DNA from: Blastomussa wellsi
Lineage: Eukaryota > Cnidaria > Anthozoa > Scleractinia > Plerogyridae
NCBI GenBank assembly: GCA_947652115.1
Contig: OX393564.1
Coordinates: 13,093,097 to 13,157,096 of the forward strand
Length of the DNA: 64,000 bases
Reading direction: 5' to 3'
Program-made: the position numbers and the translations under genes
In this document: one piece after another, positions 40,583 through 49,564 of the stretch
How the letters are laid out: every line of letters starts with the position of its first letter
How positions within the stretch are numbered: the first letter of the stretch is position 1
Notes under the pieces: generated by a model
Seen by the model: only the letters and a program-made list of their open reading frames with translations
What the model was told of the DNA's origin: nothing
Databases searched by the model: none

Positions 40583-40870
40583 TTGTGCCTCTGCTTTAAA
40601 GCTTTTATTGCCATATTTATGGTTGACATTGATCAACGAAATGATCAATGTCAACAAAACAAAAGTTGTCGCCGCTGTCAAGGTAACCATCATCAATCAA
40701 TCTGTGAGAGACCATTTCAACCCGTGGGATCTACTCCTCCAGTTCACGCTAACTCGAACCTCGCGGGAGAGTCACGAAACACAAACGAAGAACGTACCAA
40801 ACTGGGCGGCCAAATTTCCAGCTCCGCATCAGTAAATCACACCATCAAAACGTCTGAAAAGGGTTCATAG
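40583..40870 (+). pseudogene. BEL/Pao zinc knuckle region
   Basis: QCQQNKSCRRCQGNHHQSIC carries the Cys/His spacing of the BEL/Pao gag-end zinc knuckle, followed by a Ser/Asn-rich linker to TAG 40868-40870. The upstream part of this frame has no homology. It lies between gag and the RT remnant, as expected. Confidence 0.65.
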
Positions 40871-40959
40871 TATGTTCGGCAGCAACATGATCTGACGATG
40901 ATCTGTCCCTGAATGACTACTTACAGAAAGGCCCTAACCTGGTTCCACATCCATCATTC

Positions 40960-41110
40960 CACATCGTTCCACAGGTTATCCAATTGGAATCACCGCCGAC
41001 ATCGAAAACGCCTTTCATCAAATTCAAATCGCACCCGATGACAGACGAATGCTCAAGTTCTTGTGGCTAGACGGTATAGAGAAAGGAAGACCCGAGGTCA
41101 AGCAGTATCA
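40960..41110 (+). pseudogene. BEL/Pao RT, 5' half before Penelope insertion
   Basis: GITADIENAFHQIQIAPDDR and LKFLWLDG are the RT motif A region (catalytic Asp in ADIENAF) of BEL/Pao. The sequence ends at the 13-bp duplicated target TCAAGCAGTATCA (41098-41110). Confidence 0.82.
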
Positions 41111-41112
41111 CA

Positions 41113-41302
41113 ATATAATTTGGTTTTATCAACTGGGTTGATAATGTCAATTGGCCACCGTAAAGAGATTCAAGTGCTGACGTTTCGAGCGTTAGCCCTT
41201 CGTCGGAGCGAATCAAGAAATTGTGCGTCGTGTGTCTTTATATACAGAAAGATGGAGCTTCGCTATTGGCTGGTGCCTGTTAACGTGAAAACTTCGGAAT
41301 AA
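41113..41302 (-). promoter_or_regulatory. Penelope 3' terminal region with TATA box and hammerhead-like segment
   Basis: Downstream of the stop, the sense strand has CTGTATATAAAGACACACGA (TATA-like, 41236-41244), then the hammerhead-like segment 41167-41214, then a TCAACCCAGTTGATAAAACC palindrome. In Penelope elements such terminal segments act as pseudo-LTRs that supply a promoter in tandem arrangements; that role here is inferred. Confidence 0.55.
41167..41214 (-). ncRNA. Hammerhead-ribozyme-like segment (left terminus)
   Basis: Same core and stems as 44709-44756, in sense orientation of the intact Penelope ORF. Confidence 0.48.
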
Positions 41303-41303
41303 A

Positions 41304-43727
41304 TTAGTTGAATGAAAAGCGTTCGTTGATACCGTGAGGATTAAGAGTGCCGATTTGAAAAATAAATTTTTGTTCTAGAGTTTTACGGCTTTCCGTGTTT
41401 CCTTGGTGAAGGGAAAGGCCGCAGACTGCCATATGTTGCTTAGAATGATTTGGGAGATTGAAGTGTCTCGCGACCGGTTTCGATGCATTTTTGTCGTCTT
41501 TCTCTACGTCACGAAGGTGTTCTCGGAATCGGTCGCCAAGTCGTCTCTCTGTTTCGCCGATGTATAACTTTTTGCAAAGAGTGCAAGTTATACAGTAGAT
41601 GGCATTGGCTGAGGTACAGGTGAAATGATCAGTGATTTTGATAGATCGCTTGGGTCCCGATATTTTGTCAACGTTGTGAATGATAGGGGATGTTTTGCAT
41701 CGTGCGCGAGCGCATTTAAAAGTTCCGGGTTGATCACTAGTTTGGAATGCACTTCTGACTAAAAAGTTACCTATGTTTTTGTCGCGTTTAAATGAAATTA
41801 ATGGAGGTTGCGAAAAGATTCTACCAGTGTCGGGATCATTTTGAAGTAATTTAAAGTTCTTGAGAATGATGGATTTAACTGCGTGGTTGTGAGGGTGAAA
41901 TGTGAGGGTGAATGGAATTCTATCGTTGTTTTCTATCTGTGACGTTTGTAGTGCTAACTGTCGATCAATTTGCTGGGCGCGATGATGGCCCGCTTGAACA
42001 ACAGAAGCAGGATAGCCGCGTTTGTCGAAGAAATTGCACATTTCCTCTGATTTTAAGGAAAAATCAGAGTCGTCACTACAAAGACGGCGAAGTCTAAGAA
42101 ACTGAGAATAAGGAATGGAATTCTTGACATGTGATGGATGTGAAGATGAATATAACAAATAGCTATGAGAATCTGTGGGTTTGTAGTGCACACTGGTGCA
42201 TAAACTGTTGCCTTCGATAGAAACTTTGATATCCAGGAATGCTAAGGAAGTATCGGGAATTTCCCAGGTATATTTAAGGGCAGGATGAAACGAATTAACA
42301 GCGGTTATAAATTGATTAAGATCTTCTCTGGTAGAAGAGGTAGCGCCGATACAGTCGTCAATGTAGCGACGATAGAGTTCAGGTTTTGGGCCGTTGTATT
42401 GATTGAAAAATTGGTGTTCAATGTAGCCTACGAAAAGATTGGCGTAGCTGGGTCCCATTTTGGTACCCATGGCCACGCCATTGATTTGTTTGTAATAATT
42501 GTTCGCGAATGAAAAACAGTTGAGTGTTAACACTAACTCAGCCAGGCGGAGTAGTGTTTCCGAGCTTGGTTCCTTAACAGTGCGTAAATCAAAAAAATGT
42601 TTGAGAGCTGGAAGACCTTCGCCATTTGGGATGACGGTGTAAAGAGATGTAATATCCATAGTGAAAATAAGTTTGTCTTCGCCCAGGAAATTGAAATCGC
42701 GAAAAATTTGAAGTGCGTGTTGACTGTCTTTAACGTATGACGGTAAAGATCTGACAATAGGTGCCATAATTTTGTCTAAATAGCTGGAAATGAGTTCGGT
42801 AGGGCAACTACAGGCAGAGACGATAGGTCGACCTGGGTTGTTAGGTTTGTGAATTTTAGGTAAAAAGTAAATACACGAGGTTCTGGGAGTGGTAATGATG
42901 AGATTGGTAGCAGTAGCCGGCAATTCTTGTTTGACTATAAGGTCGTTAATAGTGCTCTTGACAATTTGTTGGTTAGTGGAGGTGAGATCCTTGTCGACTT
43001 TAGCATAAAAAGAGGTGTCAGAAAGTTGCCGCAAAGCTTCTTTTTGGTCGGCCCGCCAAACAACTAAAGCGCCGCCTTTGTCGGCCGCTTTGATAATTAT
43101 GTCTTTGCGCTTACTAAGGTTTTTTAGCGCCACCCTCTCTTCCGAAGAAAGGTTGGAAAATTTGGTGTTATGATTGAAATTAAGTTTGTTGATGTCGTGA
43201 CGGCATTTTTTAATGAAAAAATCTAAAGCAGCAAACTGGCCCTCTGGGGGAGTCCACTTAGATTTTCGAGTCTGAAGCGTCTCGAAAGTATCTTTGTCAG
43301 AGGTGTTGGAATCATCCTCTTTGTCATGGAAAAAGGCTTTCAGTTGAACGCGGCGAAGGAATTTTTCAACATCTTGTTTAACTGAGAATTCGTCCGGTTT
43401 TTTGGATATAGGAACAAAATTCAAGCCCTTACTGAGGACGGATTTCTCTGAGTCGGAGAACGGAAGATTTTCTGGAATAGTAACCACGGTGTTAAGGTTT
43501 TCAAGTGATGAGTCACAAGTAATTTGAGGACCTATTAATTGTTGAAGTTTTTGGGCCTTAATTTGGTGTAAATGGTTAAAAAGTTTAGAGTTTAACTCCT
43601 GAATTTTTTCGCGAATAGATTGTACTAAAATAGCTGAACAGGTTTTGGACAGTTCAGAGCGATAATGTAGAATTTGTTTGTCGAGGTCATCGCGTTTTTG
43701 GCACATAGCTCTGATAGTAATCCTCAT
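41304..43727 (-). CDS. Penelope-like RT with GIY-YIG endonuclease, intact ORF
   Basis: About 807 codons without a stop. ATG at 43727 is chosen (MRITIRAMCQKRDD); GTG at 43748 would lie before the palindrome joint. Blocks: KAADKGGALVVW (residue about 212), YFLPKIHKPNNPGRPIVSAC, FTMDITSLYTVIPNGEGL (motif A Asp), GVAMGTKMGPSYANLFVGYI (motif B), YRRYIDDCIGA (YIDD, about 452), LAFLDIKVSIEGNSL; then a Cys cluster CARARCKTSP (about 672) and GIY-YIG domain ITCTLCKKLYIGETERRLGD (about 715). Compared with the plus-strand copy, CKTC is CKTS and GETGRR is GETERR, so the zinc cluster and endonuclease may be impaired. RT residues look intact. No intron seen. Confidence 0.92.
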   Translation of the reverse strand: MRITIRAMCQKRDDLDKQILHYRSELSKTCSAILVQSIREKIQELNSKLFNHLHQIKAQKLQQLIGPQITCDSSLENLNTVVTIPENLPFSDSEKSVLSKGLNFVPISKKPDEFSVKQDVEKFLRRVQLKAFFHDKEDDSNTSDKDTFETLQTRKSKWTPPEGQFAALDFFIKKCRHDINKLNFNHNTKFSNLSSEERVALKNLSKRKDIIIKAADKGGALVVWRADQKEALRQLSDTSFYAKVDKDLTSTNQQIVKSTINDLIVKQELPATATNLIITTPRTSCIYFLPKIHKPNNPGRPIVSACSCPTELISSYLDKIMAPIVRSLPSYVKDSQHALQIFRDFNFLGEDKLIFTMDITSLYTVIPNGEGLPALKHFFDLRTVKEPSSETLLRLAELVLTLNCFSFANNYYKQINGVAMGTKMGPSYANLFVGYIEHQFFNQYNGPKPELYRRYIDDCIGATSSTREDLNQFITAVNSFHPALKYTWEIPDTSLAFLDIKVSIEGNSLCTSVHYKPTDSHSYLLYSSSHPSHVKNSIPYSQFLRLRRLCSDDSDFSLKSEEMCNFFDKRGYPASVVQAGHHRAQQIDRQLALQTSQIENNDRIPFTLTFHPHNHAVKSIILKNFKLLQNDPDTGRIFSQPPLISFKRDKNIGNFLVRSAFQTSDQPGTFKCARARCKTSPIIHNVDKISGPKRSIKITDHFTCTSANAIYCITCTLCKKLYIGETERRLGDRFREHLRDVEKDDKNASKPVARHFNLPNHSKQHMAVCGLSLHQGNTESRKTLEQKFIFQIGTLNPHGINERFSFN

Positions 43728-43738
43728 AATGTTACGTG

Positions 43739-44619
43739 AAAAACCCACAGATTCTCATAGCTATTTGTTGTATTCATCTTCACATCCATCACATGTCAAG
43801 AATGCCATTCCTTATTCTCAGTTTCTTAGACTTCGCCGTCTTTGTAGTGACGACTCTGATTTTTCCTTAAAATCAGAGGAAATGTGCAATTTCTTCGACA
43901 AACGCGGCTATCCTGCTTCTGTTGTTCAAGCGGGCCATCATCGCGCCCAGCAAATTGATCGACAGTCAGCACTACAAACGTCACAGAGAGAAAACAACGA
44001 TAGAATTCCATTCACCCTCACATTTCACCCTCACAACCACGCAGTTAAATCCATCATTCTCAAAAACTTTAAATTACTTCAAAATGATCCCGACACTGGT
44101 AGAATCTTTTCGCAACCTTCATTAATTTCATTTAAACGCGACAAAAACATAGGTAACTTTTTAGTCAGAAGTGCATTCCAAACTAGTGATCAACCCGGAA
44201 CTTTTAAATGCGCTCGCGCACGATGCAAAACATGCCCTTTCATTCACAACGTTGACAAAATATCGGAACCCAACCGATCTATCAAAATCACTGATCATTT
44301 CACTTGTACCTCACCGAATGCCATCTACTGTATAACTTGCACTCTCTGCAAAAAGTTATACATCGGCGAAACAGGGAGACGACTTGGCGACCGATTCCGA
44401 GAACACCTTCGTGACGTAGAGAAAGACGACAAAAATGCATCGAAACCGGTCGCGAGACACTTCAATCTCCCAAATCATTCTAAGCAACATATGGCAGTCT
44501 GCGGCCTTTCCCTTCACCAAGGAAACACGGAAAGCCGTAAAACTCTAGAACAAAAATTTATTTTTCAAATCGGCACTCTTAATCCTCACGGTATCAACGA
44601 ACGCTTTTCATTCAACTAA
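43739..44619 (+). pseudogene. Penelope C-terminal coding part, inverted truncated copy
   Basis: Begins within the coding region at a position equal to about 42185 of the minus copy (PTDSHSYLLYSSSHPSH) and runs to the same stop. It includes the zinc cluster with all Cys (CARARCKTCPFIHN) and the GIY-YIG domain (YIGETGRRLGDRF). Lacks the whole RT core. Differs from the minus copy at only a few residues. Confidence 0.9.
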
Positions 44620-44620
44620 T

Positions 44621-44868
44621 TTATTCCGAAGTTTTCACGTTACCAGGCACCAGCCAATAGCGAAGCTCCATCTTTCTGTATATAAAGACACACGACGCAC
44701 AATTTCTTGATTCGCTCCGACGAAGGGCTAACGCTCGAAACGTCAGCACTTGAATCTCTTTACGGTGGCCAATTGACATTATCAACCCAGTTGATAAAAC
44801 CAAATTATATTGTTATACTTCCTACCGACGCAGCACCACAGTTTTTTTTAGAAACTTACCCCCTCTAT
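44621..44868 (+). promoter_or_regulatory. Penelope 3' terminal region, right copy
   Basis: Contains the TATA-like CTGTATATAAAGACACACGA (44679-44687 core), the hammerhead-like segment and the outer CCTACCGACGCAGCACCACAG segment up to the target duplication at 44869. Fragments of the outer segment recur at 8739 and 48700. Confidence 0.55.
44709..44756 (+). ncRNA. Hammerhead-ribozyme-like segment (right terminus)
   Basis: Order on plus: GATTCGCT (stem I, 5' side), CCGACGA (core; consensus CTGANGA, so position U4 is C), A, GGGC-TAAC-GCTC (stem II), GAAA (core), CGTC (short stem III and cleavage-site-like GTC), AGC-ACTT-GAATC (stem I, 3' side). Stem I pairs GATTC/GAATC and GCT/AGC. Hammerhead motifs are known in Penelope-like elements. 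The changed U4 and minimal ACGT stem III make activity uncertain. Confidence 0.48.
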
Positions 44869-45115
44869 TCAAGCAGTATCAGTTTCGTCGCCTTCCATTT
44901 GGTCTTACCCCGAGTCCCGCCATCCTAGTTAGTACCATTCGTTACCATTTATCAAAGTACGAAGACAGGGAGCCGAAGATTGGGTGTTTGCTTCGCGATT
45001 CCTTCTACGTTGACGACTTCGCCGGTGGCGCTTACGAAGATTGCGAAGAACTACAAATTTATCGCACCTCTAAAGAGTTAATGAATAATGGGGGTTTTCA
45101 GCTGCGAAAATAGAA
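44869..45115 (+). pseudogene. BEL/Pao RT, 3' half after Penelope insertion
   Basis: YQFRRLPFGLTPSPAILVST (motif B region) and DSFYVDDFAGGAYEDCEEL (catalytic YVDD) follow directly after the duplicated 13-bp target. The frame ends near 45110 before the A17 segment. Confidence 0.85.
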
Positions 45116-45143
45116 CTCTAACTCCAAACCCGTTAGAGAAAGC

Positions 45144-45575
45144 ATGAAGGCTCAAGAGAACAGTTCTGATAACGAAATGAATCAGGTTAAACAAGAAGAT
45201 GATTTTTGCAAAAACGATGGAATTATGCAAGTGAAAGCTGACACAAGCATTAGCAATGGGAAGGACACGGTAGCAAGCTCCTCGCAGCCCCCCAGTGTCG
45301 AATCAGACGAAGATTGTTATGTCAAGTTTCTGGGGATCAACTGGAATGTGAACACGGATGAGTTTCGATATGACCTTACAGAGCTGATGACTTACGTAAA
45401 CTCGCTCCCAGACACCAAACGATCAGTGTTGAAGCTAGCTGCAAAGGTCTTCGATCCAATGGGCCTACTCACGCCATTCACGATCAACATGAAGATTCTC
45501 TTTCAATCGCTGTGTACCAAAGGAGTTGACTGGGTTGACGAATTAGAAGACAAGGCTCTAACGAGAAAGCGCTGA
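45144..45575 (+). pseudogene. BEL/Pao Peptidase_A17-type segment
   Basis: After a low-complexity Glu/Ser/Asp-rich part, KFLGINWNVNTDEFRYDL and KRSVLKLAAKVFDPMGLLTP are the conserved A17 block found between RT and RNase H in BEL/Pao pol. TGA at 45573-45575. Confidence 0.82.
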
Positions 45576-45599
45576 CTCGTAAATGATCTTCGAGGCTTA

Positions 45600-46160
45600 A
45601 ATGACGTCAGAATACCCCGTTGTTACTTCAAACGCACAGATGAGCAATCCACGAGCTACCAAATTCACGAATTCTGTGATGCGTCAGACAACGCCTTTGC
45701 AGCAGTCGTTTATCTTCGAACAGAACACTGCACTGGAGAAGTCGAAGTCAACCTTATGGCATCCAAGACCCGAGTCGCTCCAATCAAGAAACAGACCACG
45801 CCTCGATTAGAGTTGCTGGGAGCAAACCTACTAGCAAGATTAACCGACTACGTTCTACGAGCCCCCATCTCTCTTAGGGCTACTCCCGAAGTTATACTGT
45901 GGGCCGATTCGTTTACAACATTGTGCTGGATCAAGAACAACAAGGCCTGGAAACAATACGCCCAACATCGAGTCAACGAGATACAAGAACTGACAAAGAA
46001 GCACCAATGGAAGCATTGCCCTGGGGAGTTGAACCCTGCAGACCTGCCCTCTCGAGGATGCTCCGTTCAAAACCCGTGCGATGTGCATGATAGCACCATT
46101 AGAAACATTTTGGATAGATTCCAACACGTAATAATGCACGTGCCCATAGTTGATAGTTAA
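45600..46160 (+). pseudogene. BEL/Pao RNase H region
   Basis: Continues the pol order: FCDASDNAFAAVVYL can be read near 45670-45715 across a frame change, then VNLMASKTRVAPIKKQTTPR, LELLGANLLARL (catalytic Glu), VILWADSFTTLCWIKN (Asp) and HCPGELNPADLPSRGCSVQN. After about 46080 homology stops and the integrase is missing. The stop is at 46158-46160. Confidence 0.82.
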
Positions 46161-46239
46161 AAAGCGAAAGAATATTCTGCAAGGGAAAAACGCGCCGATC
46201 GAAGTATTAATAGGAAGAGAGTTCAGGGACAATTTACTT

Positions 46240-46514
46240 GTATCTCGGAACTTTTTTGAGAAATTTTGCGGCAAACCATTTACCATTATCGATTCTTTGA
46301 TCGGGCGTGTGATGATCTCCGCTCTCAAAAGCTTTAATGCACGTTTCAGAAGCTCACCTCGCTTCCCGTTCAATTTCAAACCTCCACATGTCAGCCATCG
46401 TTTCAACTTTTCCACCTTATACTCCTCCGGTTCTCTTTCGAATTTAGACCCTGGTACGCCGTCCCCGTCCGTTAAAACAGTAAAACATTGCTGCGCACTA
46501 CTCGCCATTCGCAT
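46240..46514 (-). pseudogene. SAP-domain fragment
   Basis: Minus-strand EYKVEKLKRWLTCGGLKLNG followed by KRGELLKRAL fits a SAP DNA-binding motif (helix-extended loop-helix), preceded by a short N-terminus. The frame runs on past it without further motifs into sequence antisense to the BEL/Pao RNase H. Probably the N-terminal exon of a transposon or host gene copied here. Confidence 0.55.
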
Positions 46515-46689
46515 ACATTTACCTTACTTCTCTTACAGAATTGGACTTTATTTGTCTGAGTCTCAATGGGGGTCTGAATTTCGTGACGTCGATGGTAGAC
46601 AGAGCTATTGGCGGCATGCTCGTTGATTGTGTTAACTGCTTTGGTGTGGGTTTTGGCAAGGTCACCTTTATTGCCCTTTTCTACATTAA

Positions 46690-47150
46690 GCACTAAATTT
46701 AAGTCGTCCCCTTAAATTATATCCTCACACTGGAAGTCTTTCAAATAACTGAAAGTCTTCGATAGTAGCTAGGGTGAAATGTTTTTCACCTGTTTTGATG
46801 TCACAAATAACAAATCTTAGGGTCCGAATACGATTTTAGGAGTTGCAAGGCAAAATTATTATTAAAGAGAATTGCGACTCCTCCACCAGCGCTAGAACAA
46901 CAGCTAAACAATGTTTTATAGCCGCATTCGGATGACCAAGTTGTAGTTGTGTTTTCAGAACAGTAGGTTTCTGGCAGCAGATAGACTGAAAACGTTTTTG
47001 CTCTTATTTGTAAATACCTCCCTCCTTTTGTCTCTCCTAAACCCCGAACGTTTAGTGAACATATTTTGAGATCTATGATTGTTTGAAAGAAAAAACTTTA
47101 AAAAACCATACAAATGAACCCAACTTGGATCGTAGCGAACAAGTAAAGTG
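46690..47150 (-). pseudogene. LINE AP endonuclease, N-terminal part (broken)
   Basis: KRREVFTNKSKNVFSLSAAR and, after a shift, LLPETYCSENTTTTWSSECG (ET in the family QET metal site), LFSCCSSAGGGVAILFNNNF and DPKICDLR follow the N-terminal half of LINE AP endonucleases. The usual Gln of QET is Pro. Cut off near 46690 before the catalytic SDH end. Confidence 0.75.
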
Positions 47151-47319
47151 ATTGCCACATTTTAACCTACGAATAACAGATTACACAAATACATTAACAT
47201 GTAAAAAGACCTTATTGTTAGACGGAAGTCCCAGCAGAATTCGTAGGTGTTACCGCCCCTCTTGATCTGAAAGGATTTCTACTGCCAATCAAACGTTTTG
47301 GTGCACGCCTAGGAAATAG

Positions 47320-47900
47320 CTATTGTGATTTGAAATTGCTTTTTAACTGGGAAAAATTTGCATAGAAACAGAAAATAAGAACTAAGGATTTAGAAGTCGT
47401 TAATTCCATGGCGAAGGACGTAAATAAAGAATTACGCTTAAGGCTGCTTAAGGAACTCAGGATATTTTTAAAGTCATATTTTTCATTGTTTATGAATAAC
47501 AATCGACCTTTCACTTTGGCGTCGCCAAGGCCATGCTCTTCGCGGGCTTTCATCATGGCTTTGATCAATATCTTCCGGTCCTCCCGAATGGTCTTAGAAA
47601 AATCCTCTGTGATATATGCATCGGCGTGTGTTAACAGATTCTTTAATTAATCTTACGTCTTACTGACCACACATGATCACGGTCCTCCCGACAAACAAAT
47701 CTTGCAATAATTGGTCCACACTTGCCTTGAATCTTCTTACGAATTAAAACGATTTGTCCTCGGTCGTGACATCGTCGCTTTTAAGCATCGTAGCTTTAAA
47801 GATTTCGAAGCGAACATCGTAGCTTTCAGGATTTCAATGTCCATTGTCTATTCTCAAAACAGTTGCAATTGGTCATCACTGATAGAACTGAAGCATAATG
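47320..47900 (-). pseudogene. LINE ORF1 C-terminal part (broken)
   Basis: IIARFVCREDRDHVWSVRRK is the RRM-like core typical of L1/Tx1 ORF1 proteins; later AYITEDF-like pieces and KAMMKAREEHGLGDAKVKGR, then LLFINNEKYDF, form its C-terminal domain. Pieces lie in more than one frame. ORF1 proteins chaperone LINE RNA. Confidence 0.68.
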
Positions 47901-47904
47901 ATTA

Positions 47905-48985
47905 GTAACTCACCCCCAATGTATCACATAGTTTTTTTTACCTACTCCTTTTCACGTGCACAAAAATGATGACCCATCCTCATTTTTTTTCGGCCCGCCT
48001 CCTCCTGCACTTTATGACCAGTCCCTAAGAACAGATTTTAACTTCGAGAAAATACTGGACACAACATAGATACACTATCATGACAAAATAAAGAACGTTA
48101 GGGCTGTAAAGCTGAATTCTAAACAGCTTGTGGCAAATTTTAGTATTGAGCAGTAAAATTAGTAAATCCATTGTAATTTCAACGCGAAGGTATCTTTAGT
48201 TGTTTGTATTGTTGGACTGGTCAGGCCGTGACGATTCGGCCATCCTGTCCGCGTTTGTTCCCTTTTTATCGTGTCCAATATTCTTCTTTCAACAGCTGAT
48301 TGTGTCATAGCCTACATCGACACCACATTATGCGACTGCATCTTGATGAGTTACAAACGGAAAATAATATGTCGTCAGCCAGAGATTCATGGTGGCGAAG
48401 ACTGCCCTCAACAGTGTTACACTGGCCATCTGATCGCCGGCTCTAGATCTTGCTCTTGGGATGACTTAGACGCGTTCAAGTGTACGGCCAGAAGAAAGGA
48501 GTCGATTAACATTATAATATTATTAATTGTTCCAACTTTTCTCACACATATCTTCTCAAGTGATTCCATGATTTAGTAGAAAAGTTTCTATTTTGGCTTA
48601 AGCTGTTAAGTTTTTGATGTACAGATAATAGGTGTCAACGAGATACATGAAATGGGATGCTTATTTTCTTTTTACTTGTACTGTCCATCTATAACCATGA
48701 GTAGGGAGGGTAAGTTTCTAAAGAAACTGTGGTCCTGCATCGGTGGGTTAGCAGGGGGAGGGGATTGAAGGGGAGCTTTAGAAAGCTTCGCCCAGGACGT
48801 TTTAACAATTGAAAGAAAAATTAACAACAAAGAAACAAAAAATGTAACAAAGACAAAAGTTAATGAAAACATTTCCTTTGTGAATGCCTTCCCATGCAGA
48901 AGCTGCTGAAAAGCCGTTTAGCAATTTAACACTATTAAACAGTCCTAACAAAAGAACAAGAAAACTTTGTTTTATTGACATCTCT
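47905..48985. other. Unassigned sequence; contains a Penelope terminal scrap
   Basis: A 101-codon frame at 48271-48576 shows no recognisable domain. At 48700-48745 the sequence GGTAAGTTTCTAAAGAAACT followed by GTGGTCCTGCATCGGTGGG matches the outer terminal segment of the Penelope family (44820-44868 inverse). Nothing else identified. Confidence 0.5.
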
Positions 48986-48989
48986 AACA

Positions 48990-49168
48990 GACTTCTTTCA
49001 TAAATAACTGCCAATTTTAAATTCTTTTGTGTGCATTTAAATTAGCCTTTCTAACCTCGTTAGAAAGCAAACAAATTTTTGATTTACCAACTCAAAAACG
49101 AGGTTAGAAAGGCTAATTTAAATGAATACAAAAGAATTGAAAATTGGCAGTCATTTATGAAAGAGGTC
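48990..49168. repeat. Fold-back element, ~72-bp arms
   Basis: The left arm 48990-49061 and right arm 49097-49168 are inverse copies with few mismatches (for example AACGAGGTTAGAAAGGCTAA in the right arm). A 35-bp loop separates them. No target duplication is evident. Confidence 0.92.
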
Positions 49169-49289
49169 TATTAACTTACTAATCGTAGCAATAACAGAAA
49201 GAGAAATTTCGGCATCTTTAAATGGTGTAGTCGTCGTTAATTTCATTGTTTATTCACTATAATGTGGACATGTATTTATGGAAAATCGA

Positions 49290-49560
49290 TGGATTGCTAA
49301 GTATCAACTCGATCGTCTACAACACGTTCCGAATGCGGCAGCTTGTATTAGTAATTTGATCATATCACGCCTGCCCTTGTCCAGTTCCAATTGCTCCTAA
49401 CTGTCCAAGCTCCACCTTACATTAATGTTCTTTCGGCATTGAAAACCGAATCTACTTATTCGCTACGTCCGTGTACACAACTGACTTTAATTGGCTCTTG
49501 GGATCGCGCTTTCACCCATGCTGCACAGCAAAGTCGCCTTAAATTATGCAATAACATCAG
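49290..49560 (+). pseudogene. CR1/L2-like LINE C-terminal fragment
   Basis: Reads YQLDRLQHVPNAAA, DHITPALVQF and SYELKR-less decayed sequence, then PPYINVLSALKTESTYSLRP and SWDRAFTHAA. These match in order the C-terminal part of the LINE at 1800-2150 (YQLDRLQKVQNAAA, GDRAFAHAA), with an internal deletion after the ITPAL block. Confidence 0.78.
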
Positions 49561-49564
49561 GCTT

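Larger units (their letters stand above)
41111..44868. mobile_element. Palindromic pair of Penelope-like elements
   Basis: A near-complete minus-strand copy (41111 to about 43738) is joined head to head with a 5'-truncated plus-strand copy (about 43739-44868). Both 3' termini point outward, giving inverted repeats over 1 kb long with only a few differences. The whole unit is flanked by TCAAGCAGTATCA at 41098-41110 and 44869-44881. The right terminus has an extra outer segment of about 50 bp (the CGACGCAGCACCACAG part) that is missing on the left. Confidence 0.92.
39141..46160 (+). mobile_element. BEL/Pao LTR retrotransposon internal region, split by Penelope pair
   Basis: Order PBS-like site (39141), gag (39181-39830), zinc knuckle (about 40625-40715), RT (40960-41110 and 44882-45115), the Peptidase_A17-type segment (45295-45575) and RNase H (45640-46080) is that of BEL/Pao. 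No complete LTR pair is recognised. Large deletions remove the protease and integrase. The Penelope pair 41111-44868 sits inside the RT. Confidence 0.82.
46690..47900 (-). mobile_element. L1/Tx1-like LINE, ORF1 end and endonuclease start
   Basis: Minus strand, from right: ORF1 C-terminal part (47900-47320), a short intergenic part, then ORF2 endonuclease (about 47150-46690). The 3' rest of ORF2 is missing. It belongs to the same broad LINE clade as 27424-30135. Confidence 0.75.

Noticed and set aside
44621..44803. 60-residue frames inside Penelope termini (also near 12085, 34756, 41063)
   Set aside because: They are antisense to the non-coding terminal region with the ribozyme-like segment and lack independent support.
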